This document shows, piece after piece, positions 1-6,461 of a stretch of DNA of 7,712 nt. How positions within the stretch are numbered: position 1 is the first letter of the stretch; each line of letters begins with the position of its first letter. The DNA lies in the NCBI RefSeq assembly GCF_964259225.1, contig NZ_CAXVKN010000085.1; one strand, 5' to 3'. The translations under genes were made by a program, and so were the position numbers. Origin of the DNA: Catenibacterium mitsuoka_A (GTDB taxonomy: Bacteria > Bacillota_I > Bacilli_A > Erysipelotrichales > Coprobacillaceae). Under the pieces are notes generated by a model. It saw nothing but the letters and a program-made list of their open reading frames with translations. It made no database searches and was not told where the DNA came from.

Positions 1-129
1 ATCCACGATTGAACAATTAAGGAGAGTTACTTTTTTTGTTTCCTCCTCGTCATTTCATATTGTCTAATTATAGAACAACTGGAAAATTCATGTATTAGGT
101 TCAGCTTCGAGAACGCCGTTTAATAGGTG

Positions 130-551
130 CTTATGAAATTTAATTTTCACTAGCCTATGGTTTGTGGGGATTCAAATTGTGGCTTTGATTTTCCGTTCCA
201 TTACTTCATCTAATAAATCGTTACACGGTTTCCATAACCTTCAATACACTGCTCTAGAATAATTCCTTTCGCATTGCAAAAATGTCTTAAAAATGCAACT
301 TGATTTTGTAAATCATCTTTTTGATTCTTTGTAGACACTCTGGCATAAATAACCACCTGACGTTTATCATTTTCAATATTCATACCTTTGAATTGTAGAT
401 ACTGATCATATGTGTAATAACGCCTATTAGTTAGAGTTCGGTTTGCCTTTAAAGTACCTTCTCTGTTCCAACGTTGTAATGTCTTAACAGAAACACCTAA
501 AAGTTCGGCAAAATCTTTTGGCTTATAATTTTTGATATTTGATGTGTTCAT
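130..551 (-). pseudogene. Decayed IS607-family serine transposase (TnpA) gene
   Basis: The first 113 codons read from an ATG at 551, preceded by an AGAGGA ribosome binding site. Residues about 9-57 form a MerR-type helix-turn-helix (DFAELLGVSVKTLQRW, then a TNRRYYT wing). The start of a serine-recombinase catalytic domain follows: YARVSTKNQKDDLQNQ, whose first Ser is the expected nucleophile. This order is diagnostic of IS607 TnpA, normally about 200 residues. The frame stops at 210, just after GYGNRV. A different minus-strand frame then continues the homology at about 219-175 (DLLDEVMERKIKATI), hits an in-frame TGA at 174-172, and resumes with an HRLVKIKF-like stretch near 159-136 that matches the family's DRLVRFGF. 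I infer a short internal deletion with frameshift, a nonsense mutation and further decay. Positions 1-129 probably hold more of the worn 3' end, but I cannot read it with confidence. No TnpB is visible; it would lie off the left edge. Confidence 0.85.
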
Positions 552-633
552 TTTAACGTTCCTCTATAAGCACATTCAAACACAATAGTCAACATATTCA
601 GTTACTTAGATTTTCTCCTTTTCTTCTATCATA

Positions 634-649
634 ACATAATATATTATGT
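634..649. repeat. 16-bp perfect AT-rich palindrome
   Basis: ACATAATATATTATGT is its own reverse complement. It lies between the divergent transposase remnant and the small plus-strand gene. On the minus strand its CATAAT (648-643) sits 16 nt after a GTGAAA (670-665), so it could overlap a weak promoter for the transposase gene. Such a site could also be an operator. In DNA this AT-rich, a palindrome of this size may arise by chance. Confidence 0.4.
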
Positions 650-752
650 GTAAAAACAAAGATGTTTCACTAAATTTTCACATATTTTAAATAAGCGCCT
701 CATTCAAGGAGTTGTCGAAGGGATACATAACGCATTTTATTTTATAAATATA

Positions 753-773
753 TATAATAGTTATAGAGGTGAG
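753..773 (+). promoter_or_regulatory. Possible -10 box and ribosome binding site of the small gene
   Basis: A perfect TATAAT occupies 753-758, but there is no convincing -35 box about 17 bp upstream. A strong AGAGGTGA ribosome binding site lies at 765-772, 5 nt before the ATG at 778. That spacing decides the start in favour of ATG-778 over the in-frame GTG at 769, which lies inside the binding site. Transcription from this -10 box would leave a leader of only about 13 nt. Confidence 0.4.
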
Positions 774-777
774 AATT

Positions 778-1029
778 ATGAGATCTTATTTATATGTTTA
801 TAAAATAAAAAAAGAAGAATCAAGCGATATTTTTCTAAAAATATGTCATTCTATAGAAAATAAACTTCATCCTTCTTTTATTGATCAACTGATTGTAGAT
901 TTTGATAAGTCACGTGTTCAACGTTATATGTTTTCTAACAATCGTATATTACTTTATGATGATATTTTATCAAATAGTATTGTGATACAAACTGATCAAC
1001 CCTGTACGCTTTCTACTTTAATGGAATAA
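778..1029 (+). CDS. Small hypothetical protein, 83 aa
   Basis: I do not recognise this protein. It starts MRSYLYVYKIKKEE and ends in CTLSTLME. It has no signal peptide, no membrane segment and no recognisable motif. The composition is that of a small soluble mixed alpha/beta protein, with an amphipathic stretch at about residues 15-45. It has a good ribosome binding site (AGAGGTGA, 5 nt spacing), and the codon use is AT-rich like that of the rest of the window. Most of its length is not opposite another gene, so it is not a shadow frame. It converges on the YqeC-XdhC gene, and its last 17 nt overlap that gene's 3' end. No terminator is visible between the two, so their transcripts would be antisense to each other at the ends. 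It could be a fragment of cargo brought in with the adjacent insertion sequence or a lineage-specific gene. I see no link to selenium metabolism. Confidence 0.6.
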   Translation: MRSYLYVYKIKKEESSDIFLKICHSIENKLHPSFIDQLIVDFDKSRVQRYMFSNNRILLYDDILSNSIVIQTDQPCTLSTLME

Positions 1030-2380
1030 ATAACACATCGTTACGACCACCACAGATCATACCAAGCTTTGCGCCTTCTTTATTGCTTAATTCATAAAGA
1101 TGAGAACGAACACCTTCTTCATTTCTTGCATCAAGTATTGCCTGGTATTCGACACGTCCTCCACCAATTGTCTCAATGATTTTTTCATCTGTGACAAGCA
1201 TCATGCTTCCTACTCCTCGAGGTGCAGACCCTTCTTTGGATGTAATGATACAAAGAGTTCCTTTCTCTTTGGTATGATAGAGATCACTTGTCATTGTAGA
1301 GTATTGATGCGTATTTTTAATCTGTATAATTTCAGCCATAATACTTATCGCAATTTCTGCAGGTGTTTGTGAATTGATTGGAAGACCAATAGGTGCATGA
1401 ACTTGTTTTAATAAAGATTCGTCATAACCTTCTTCTATTAAGGCATCCATTGTCTTTTTTACTTTACTCTTACTTCCAATCATTCCAACATAAAGAGCTT
1501 TTTGATTAAGTGCCTTTTTAAGACAGACCTTATCGTCCTTATGTCCTCTTGTCACAATAACATAACATGTATTTTCTTCTTTTGGAAAATACTGTTCTGC
1601 TTCCTCATAATTGACACAATGCACTTCCTGGGCTTCTGTAAAGATATTTTTATTCGCAAATTCTTCACGATTATCAATGACTATTGTATAAAAATCTAAT
1701 AGATGTGCTGTTTTTTCTACATATTGTGAGACATGTCCTGCACCTAGTAATACTAATTTTGACTGAGGCATGAACCACTCTTTTTGTATACATGTCACAT
1801 CTACGTTATGTTCTATTAAGGAAGCCAACGCTCTTTGGTAAAGCCCTTCCGGCTGTTTTACTTCTATCACTGCATCAGGATATCTTTTTAAATAATATCT
1901 CACGAGCTGCTGTATAAGTGCACCATCTACTATTTTCTCTGGATCAAGATGTAATAATTCATAACGATGAACCACATCTTTCACACGTTTTCCTAAGCCT
2001 TTCATAGATGTAATCAAAATGATTTGATCTGTATCCTCGTCTATGACAGGTTCATAGTCTGCAGGCACCTTTAGAGGCATACCTCTAGAGCCATCTGCTT
2101 CAATTAAAATGACATCTACTTCTTTTTTTAATTGATTGAGTAAATCCTGATCTAAAGCCTTGATCTTATATTCATCAAAACAGTTTCCTGCAAAGGCATA
2201 GCCTTTGTTTTTTATTTCTTCATGAATTTCTTCATAAGTAGGATCAACTAAAGTATCTTCTTCTATACGCATATGTGTAGAAGTCGTCATAAGAACTGTT
2301 TTTCCTTCTTCCTTATACTTAAAAAGTAGTTCCTTCATACGTGTTGTTTTTCCACCTGACCCAATAATACTAATGATCAT
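1013..2380 (-). CDS. yqeC: YqeC-XdhC fusion, selenium-dependent molybdenum hydroxylase maturation factor
   Basis: The 455-residue cytoplasmic protein joins two families involved in maturing molybdenum hydroxylases. Residues 1-204 are YqeC: a P-loop at the N-terminus (GSGGKTT, 7-13) and the signature EADGSRGMPLKVPA (94-107), followed by EPVID. Residues about 206-355 are the XdhC Rossmann domain (LLGAGHVSQYV 211-221, VIVTRGHKDD 274-283, GMIGSKSK 299-306, GLPINSQTPAEIAISI 332-347). Residues about 367-453 are the XdhC/CoxI domain (EGSAPRGVGSMML 383-395, TIGGGRVEY 404-412, LGMICGG 439-445). Canonical XdhC, which binds molybdenum cofactor and helps load it with sulfur, has CoxI first and Rossmann second; here the order is reversed. 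YqeC is usually a separate protein of roughly 230 residues. The ATG overlaps the upstream stop as ATGA, with AAGGAGA about 10 nt before it. This is the last gene of the operon, and no terminator is visible after it. XdhC and YqeC identity are sure; the exact role in selenium ligand insertion is inferred from family and context. Confidence 0.9.
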   Translation of the reverse strand: MIISIIGSGGKTTRMKELLFKYKEEGKTVLMTTSTHMRIEEDTLVDPTYEEIHEEIKNKGYAFAGNCFDEYKIKALDQDLLNQLKKEVDVILIEADGSRGMPLKVPADYEPVIDEDTDQIILITSMKGLGKRVKDVVHRYELLHLDPEKIVDGALIQQLVRYYLKRYPDAVIEVKQPEGLYQRALASLIEHNVDVTCIQKEWFMPQSKLVLLGAGHVSQYVEKTAHLLDFYTIVIDNREEFANKNIFTEAQEVHCVNYEEAEQYFPKEENTCYVIVTRGHKDDKVCLKKALNQKALYVGMIGSKSKVKKTMDALIEEGYDESLLKQVHAPIGLPINSQTPAEIAISIMAEIIQIKNTHQYSTMTSDLYHTKEKGTLCIITSKEGSAPRGVGSMMLVTDEKIIETIGGGRVEYQAILDARNEEGVRSHLYELSNKEGAKLGMICGGRNDVLFIPLK

Positions 2381-3477
2381 TCCTCACTCATCTCCTTTAA
2401 GACATCAATAACAGTATTGACTTCTTCCATACTATTCATAAATGATAAGCTGAAGCGTACAATACCTCTTTCTACTGTATTAAGATGTGTATGCATCAGT
2501 GGTGCACAATGGGCACCACAGCGTGTAATGATATCATATTTATAACTTAAAACATCACTGATCTTAGATGAATCATAATCTTCAAGATTAAAGGCAATGA
2601 TAGGTGTATGGCTACAGGTATCATAATCACAATAGAATGTGATTCCGTTAATACGTTTCATACCTTTATATAAAGCATCAAAAAGCTGTTTTTCTTTTTC
2701 TTCTATCTCTTTTTGATGTTCTAATAAATAAGTCATACCTGCATTTAAAGAGGCAATGCCAGGTATATTCAAAGTACCTGCTTCTAAGTGTTCTGGATAA
2801 CTATCAGGCTGTTTTTTATTAAAGGAATCAATGCCTGTCCCACCTGTCTTAAGTGGTTGAATCAATGTATCAGTATTGACACAGATTCCTCCTACCCCAC
2901 TCATACCAAGTAATCCTTTATGACCACTAAAAGTAAGCAAATCAATATGAGATTTCTGCATATCAATAGAGATATGACCTGCACTTTGTGCACTATCAAC
3001 CACAAATAGGATATGATTTTCATAGGCTATTTGACCAATGGCATCTATATCATAGAGTTCTCCTGTCACATTAGAACTATGCGTCATTACAATCATCTTT
3101 GTGTCTTCTCTTATTTCTTCAAGAATATCTTCCTTATAAGGTGCTGTAACAGTTAAATCAACTCCTATTTGACGAAGTGGTCTTAAGACAGAATTATGTT
3201 CTGCATAAGTCGTAATGACATGATCATCTTTTGATAAGATTCCTTTTAGACATGTATTCAAACTTTCTGTATTACCACTATTAAAAATCACATGGTCAAA
3301 AGAAGGCAGATTAAAATACTGTGCAACAAGTTTACGAGTTGAATATAAAAGACGATCTGTCTTAAAAGCGCCTGTACTTCTTTGGGCATTCATATGGTGG
3401 TCAAGTGCATCCATTACTGCCTGTTTAACAGAGGGAAGTTTAGGAAAACTTGTTGCCCCTTGATCAAGATAAATCAT
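2377..3477 (-). CDS. Cysteine desulfurase-like PLP enzyme, EF2568 family
   Basis: This is a class-V aminotransferase-fold, PLP-dependent enzyme of 366 residues, the normal size for the EF2568-type desulfurases found next to orphan selD genes. The N-terminus IYLDQGATSFPKLP is typical. PLP-pocket residues include His94 in AEHNSVLRP, Asp161 and Gln164 in DSAQSAGH, and the Schiff-base lysine Lys187 in SGHKG. The presumed catalytic cysteine is Cys324 in RCGAHCAPLMH, matching the SufS/CsdB-like RxGxHCA motif; a second cysteine, Cys320, lies four residues earlier. The enzyme would take S from cysteine or Se from selenocysteine. In this operon the likely job is supplying the chalcogen for SelD or for the molybdenum cofactor. 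AGAGG lies 5 nt before the ATG, which is 1 nt past the yqeB stop. The gene's own stop overlaps the next start (ATGA). Enzyme family is certain; selenium preference is inferred from neighbours. Confidence 0.92.
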   Translation of the reverse strand: MIYLDQGATSFPKLPSVKQAVMDALDHHMNAQRSTGAFKTDRLLYSTRKLVAQYFNLPSFDHVIFNSGNTESLNTCLKGILSKDDHVITTYAEHNSVLRPLRQIGVDLTVTAPYKEDILEEIREDTKMIVMTHSSNVTGELYDIDAIGQIAYENHILFVVDSAQSAGHISIDMQKSHIDLLTFSGHKGLLGMSGVGGICVNTDTLIQPLKTGGTGIDSFNKKQPDSYPEHLEAGTLNIPGIASLNAGMTYLLEHQKEIEEKEKQLFDALYKGMKRINGITFYCDYDTCSHTPIIAFNLEDYDSSKISDVLSYKYDIITRCGAHCAPLMHTHLNTVERGIVRFSLSFMNSMEEVNTVIDVLKEMSEE

Positions 3478-3478
3478 G

Positions 3479-4282
3479 CTAACCTCTTAAATAGAAGATG
3501 GCTTCTAATACGCCACCTGCAATACATCTTGCTTTATCTGAAATAGTGAAGCAGTTCTCATATTCATCTAAACGAGGATCAATATCTGCCATCTTGAAAC
3601 CTTTTGTGACATAATAACCTTCACGAATCAAACCTCTAAGTAACCCTGACATAGAAGCATATACAGGATGCTGTCCTTCCTTGTTTTCTATATAAGCAAG
3701 CACGTCTCCTTTTTCAACTGTATCCGTAATCTTCTTTATCTGATGAACTGTACCTTCTACTTCTGCATGAATAACACGTTCTTTCCCGTATCCTTTAATA
3801 AGTCCAGGAATACCTGTATTTTTCATTGCTGGTCCTTCTTCAATCAAGCGGCCTAAGCGATGTCCTCGCATTGTTTCAATTACGATATCCACATCTTTTC
3901 CTGCATTAAATCCAGGACCTAAACCTATCGTGATAGGCGCCATATTTCTTGAAGTACCCATATTCTTTTTTGCAAGTATCGCATCAATCACTATTTCTGG
4001 CTTTAAGATATCAATAAAAGTCCCTTGAGGATCTACCATCATCGCAATTTTATTGTGTTTAAAAACAGATTCTAATTCATTAAGTGAATGAATCAATACA
4101 CATTCAATACCTTCTACTTCCTTCTGACCGTCATATACTGCTTCAGAGTATGCAACATTGCGTCTAATCGCACTTGGACGTTCTGTTTCTAATACAAGAA
4201 TATGAAACCCACAGCGGGCAAGCTTATGAATAGTGCCAGTCGCAATATCACCACCACCTCTTACTACTACAAGATTATCCAT
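3479..4282 (-). CDS. yqeB: YqeB (EF2563 family), selenium-dependent molybdenum hydroxylase maturation protein
   Basis: The 267-residue protein is a full-length member of the EF2563/YqeB family, a marker of selenium-dependent molybdenum hydroxylase systems. Its biochemical activity is not established. Visible landmarks are the N-terminal glycine-rich nucleotide-type loop VVRGGGDIATG (6-16), the Rossmann-like ILVLETERPSAIRR (28-41), the central TIGLGPGFNAG (118-128), a biotinyl/lipoyl-like beta section with GTVHQI and KGDVLAYI (177-198), and the conserved C-terminal DPRLDEY...ISDKARCIAGGVLEAI (235-262). The start lies 1 nt after the yedF stop. No good ribosome binding site is visible, so translation probably depends on coupling to yedF. 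In E. coli, as I recall, YqeB is a longer protein joined to an XdhC-like region; here it stands alone and XdhC is joined to YqeC instead. Confidence 0.9.
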   Translation of the reverse strand: MDNLVVVRGGGDIATGTIHKLARCGFHILVLETERPSAIRRNVAYSEAVYDGQKEVEGIECVLIHSLNELESVFKHNKIAMMVDPQGTFIDILKPEIVIDAILAKKNMGTSRNMAPITIGLGPGFNAGKDVDIVIETMRGHRLGRLIEEGPAMKNTGIPGLIKGYGKERVIHAEVEGTVHQIKKITDTVEKGDVLAYIENKEGQHPVYASMSGLLRGLIREGYYVTKGFKMADIDPRLDEYENCFTISDKARCIAGGVLEAIFYLRG

Positions 4283-4283
4283 A

Positions 4284-4865
4284 TTAGTTAGGTTTGATGA
4301 CTTTTTCAGCCTTTTCCATTCTTTCTACAATATCATACATATTTGTAATGCTGCCCACTTTTAAATCATCCTTTAACTTAAAGAAATCCAAGCATGTTCC
4401 ACAGTTCACAATTTCAACACCTTCAGATTCTAAGAATAATAAATCATTCACTGTATCACTTTCCTGTGTAGTGATCTTTACACCTTCATTATAAAAAATA
4501 ATTGTTTCTGGGAAGGCATCCTGCTTAGTAAGTGCAAAAATGAAAGATTTCATTAAGATTTTTCCTAATTCCTTGTCACTTCCTAAACTATTACTGCTTA
4601 TTACAACAATCTGTCCTTTCAAGATATTGTCAGCCTTCTTTTCTTCTACAATCTGTTCACCTGAACTGATAACTACATGATAATCTTCATTTACTTTATT
4701 GCTTACTGCATCATACCCCTTTACTTTTGCAAACTTCTTTAAGTTTTCTACAGCTGTTTCATTATCTACTACTACTTCTACAGCTTCACTACTTTCCTTT
4801 AATAATTCCTTAGTTTTAACGACTGGTAATGGACATTCTAATCCTCTTGCATCTAATTTTCTCAT
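4284..4865 (-). CDS. yedF: Selenium metabolism protein YedF (TusA-like + DsrE-like)
   Basis: The 193-residue protein has two domains. Residues 1-70 are a TusA/SirA-like sulfur carrier domain starting MRKLDARGLECPLPVVKTKE, whose CPxP cysteine (Cys11) is the expected persulfide or perselenide carrier. Residues about 83-190 are a DsrE/F-like domain (GQIVVISSNSLGSDKELG, then VNCGTCLDFF) with a CxxC pair, Cys155 and Cys158, at the usual place. This fused form is the YedF family that co-occurs with SelD. The likely role is to carry Se or S between the desulfurase, SelD and the molybdenum cofactor maturation proteins; this is inferred. AGGAGA lies upstream of the ATG, which comes 2 nt after the selD stop, and the stop is 1 nt before yqeB. 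No transmembrane or signal segment is visible. Confidence 0.92.
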   Translation of the reverse strand: MRKLDARGLECPLPVVKTKELLKESSEAVEVVVDNETAVENLKKFAKVKGYDAVSNKVNEDYHVVISSGEQIVEEKKADNILKGQIVVISSNSLGSDKELGKILMKSFIFALTKQDAFPETIIFYNEGVKITTQESDTVNDLLFLESEGVEIVNCGTCLDFFKLKDDLKVGSITNMYDIVERMEKAEKVIKPN

Positions 4866-4867
4866 AA

Positions 4868-5890
4868 CTATTCTCCTACATATATACTTTTATCTTTTAA
4901 ATCAATAACTTCTCCAATGATATAACATTCTCTTCCTGCTTCTTTAAATGCATCGAGTATGTCATCCAAATCTTTTTTCGCAACACTCGCAAGCAATCCT
5001 CCACTTGTCTGAGGATCATACATAATTTCTTCTAAGAAGAAGTTTTCCTTCTCAAATACAACTTCTTTTTCTACACTATTTCTATTTGTCTGAGCAGCCC
5101 CACTTAAATAGAATTCATCTACATAGTAAGGACAATCTCTAAAATAAGGAATATTGTTTCCATAAAGTATTGCACTCTTTTTATGATCTAACATCTCATT
5201 TAAATGAACCATTAAACCAAAACCTGTGACATCGGTCAGTGCATGAACATCATATGGTTTAAGTAGTTCTGCAGCATACTTATTAAGTGTTGTCATACTC
5301 TTAAAGACATCATCTAATACTTCTGGCGCCGCGTCTTTCATACGCATCGCATTGAGTGTCATACCTACACCTAATTTCTTAGTAAGAATAAGTACATCTC
5401 CCGTCTGGGCATTATTATTTGTCTTAATAGAACCAACATCCACAATACCAGTCACGCTTAAGCCATACTTAATAGATGTATCTCTGATGGAATGTCCACC
5501 AGATAGTGTTACATGGGCTTCTTTTAACTTATTATTCCCACCTTCAATAATTCTTCCCAATATATTTAAATCTTCTTCATCTGGGAAACAAACAATATTT
5601 AAAGCCGTTCTAGGAATACCTCCCATAGCATAAACATCACTTAATGCATTGGTAGCTGCAATCTGACCATAAAGATAAGGATCTTCTACCATTGGAGGAA
5701 AGAAATCCAATGTAGAGACAATTCCTTTATCTTCCGTTATCTTTAATACAGATGCATCATCATGACTATCAAAGCCTACTAACAAGTCTGGGTCTTCATA
5801 CTTATCAATCTTTTCAAGGATGCGAGAAAGTTTCTTTGCGCCAAGCTTTGCGCTGCATCCTCCACCCTGACAGTAAATCTTCTCACTCAT
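4868..5890 (-). CDS. selD: Selenide, water dikinase (selenophosphate synthetase)
   Basis: SelD makes monoselenophosphate from selenide and ATP, with AMP and phosphate as the other products. The 340-residue protein is full length. The catalytic loop is GGGCSAK with Cys12 and Lys15, equivalent to Cys17 and Lys20 of the E. coli enzyme. The codon for residue 12 is TGC, so this is the cysteine form and not a selenoprotein. Metal and ATP-binding landmarks are DSHDDASV (41-48), TLDFF (60-64), TNALSDVYAMGG (80-91), LSGGHSI (129-135), LTDVTGFGL (218-226) and DPQTSGGLL (292-300). The ATG shares one base with the DUF3343 stop (TAATG), with GAGGTGA 7 nt upstream. None of its neighbours makes selenocysteine or selenouridine. 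Together with YqeB and YqeC this points to use of selenophosphate for a molybdenum hydroxylase cofactor, although selA or selU elsewhere in the genome cannot be excluded. Confidence 0.97.
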   Translation of the reverse strand: MSEKIYCQGGGCSAKLGAKKLSRILEKIDKYEDPDLLVGFDSHDDASVLKITEDKGIVSTLDFFPPMVEDPYLYGQIAATNALSDVYAMGGIPRTALNIVCFPDEEDLNILGRIIEGGNNKLKEAHVTLSGGHSIRDTSIKYGLSVTGIVDVGSIKTNNNAQTGDVLILTKKLGVGMTLNAMRMKDAAPEVLDDVFKSMTTLNKYAAELLKPYDVHALTDVTGFGLMVHLNEMLDHKKSAILYGNNIPYFRDCPYYVDEFYLSGAAQTNRNSVEKEVVFEKENFFLEEIMYDPQTSGGLLASVAKKDLDDILDAFKEAGRECYIIGEVIDLKDKSIYVGE

Positions 5891-6120
5891 TAGAAAATCA
5901 CCTCTTTCATATAAGCATATTGTACATGTTCTTCTTCTAAGAATCTATGCCATTTCTCTTGATCTAATTCTAAAGAAGCAAAACAGAGTCCACATCCTGC
6001 TTCTATTTCTCTTGGAAGAGGAATCAGCCTTCCCTGCATCTTATTTTTTGCTTTATCCTCTAAGTCGAGTGCATGGCTTGTAGAATCAAACGCAATAATC
6101 AAATATTTATCTTTCTTCAT
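5890..6120 (-). CDS. DUF3343 protein, putative Se/S carrier
   Basis: This 76-residue protein belongs to the DUF3343 family, described as Se/S carrier-like because it accompanies SelD, YedF and the EF2568 desulfurase. It opens KYLIIAFDSTSHALDLE, has the family's IPLPREIEAGCGLCF stretch (33-47), and ends at YMKEVIF. Cys43 and Cys46 form a CxxC pair that could hold selenium or sulfur; this is inferred, as no activity is established. The ATG lies inside the end of the ModE-like gene (14-nt overlap) with only a weak ribosome binding site, so it is probably translationally coupled. Its stop overlaps the selD start as TAATG, which suggests tight stoichiometry with SelD. Length is normal for the family. 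Confidence 0.85.
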   Translation of the reverse strand: MKKDKYLIIAFDSTSHALDLEDKAKNKMQGRLIPLPREIEAGCGLCFASLELDQEKWHRFLEEEHVQYAYMKEVIF

Positions 6121-6460
6121 TAAATAGTTCTTGAAATGTTTCTTCTGCGAAGTCTTTCATTCTTTTCTGGAATTCATCATATTTCTTTAATAATGTCTTT
6201 CCTTCTTCGCTTAAAACACTTCCTCCTCCATTACTTCCTCCAGATACACGTTCTAATAACTTCATATCTAGATCTTCTTCAGCTCTCTTTAATATCTTCC
6301 ATGCTTTAGAATGGGACATCCCCATAACCTCACAGGCCTTACTTAAAGAGCCATACTCATCACATAAATGTAATAACTGTGAGACACCTTTTCCAAAACA
6401 GGGTTCTTCATTAAAGAGTCTGAGTCTAAAATCAAATTTCTCAGGATTATGATATGTCAT
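6107..6460 (-). CDS. ModE-like winged-helix DNA-binding protein without molybdate domain
   Basis: The 117-residue protein is equivalent to the N-terminal DNA-binding domain of ModE, the molybdate-responsive regulator. The helix-turn-helix is at about 37-66 (GSLSKACEVMGMSHSKAWKIL), followed by the wing motif GGSNGGGSVLSEEG (74-87) and a closing helix. The C-terminal molybdate-binding Mop/TOBE domains of ModE are absent, as in other short members of the family. I chose the ATG at 6460, 1 nt after the upstream stop, because GGAAAGGG lies 8 nt before it. An in-frame GTG at 6484 would add eight residues and overlap the upstream gene, but it has no ribosome binding site. It probably regulates this operon or other molybdenum enzyme genes. 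What it senses is unknown; it may rely on a partner such as the adjacent molybdopterin-binding protein. Confidence 0.85.
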   Translation of the reverse strand: MTYHNPEKFDFRLRLFNEEPCFGKGVSQLLHLCDEYGSLSKACEVMGMSHSKAWKILKRAEEDLDMKLLERVSGGSNGGGSVLSEEGKTLLKKYDEFQKRMKDFAEETFQELFNEER

Positions 6461-6461
6461 C

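Noticed and set aside
1100..1699. Plus-strand open frames of 65-90 codons opposite yqeC-xdhC, and similar ones opposite yqeB, yedF, selD and the molybdopterin-binding gene
   Set aside because: They lie entirely antisense to clearly conserved genes and show no family features or convincing ribosome binding sites.
5850..5860. Selenocysteine at the SelD active site
   Set aside because: The codon for residue 12 is TGC, not TGA.
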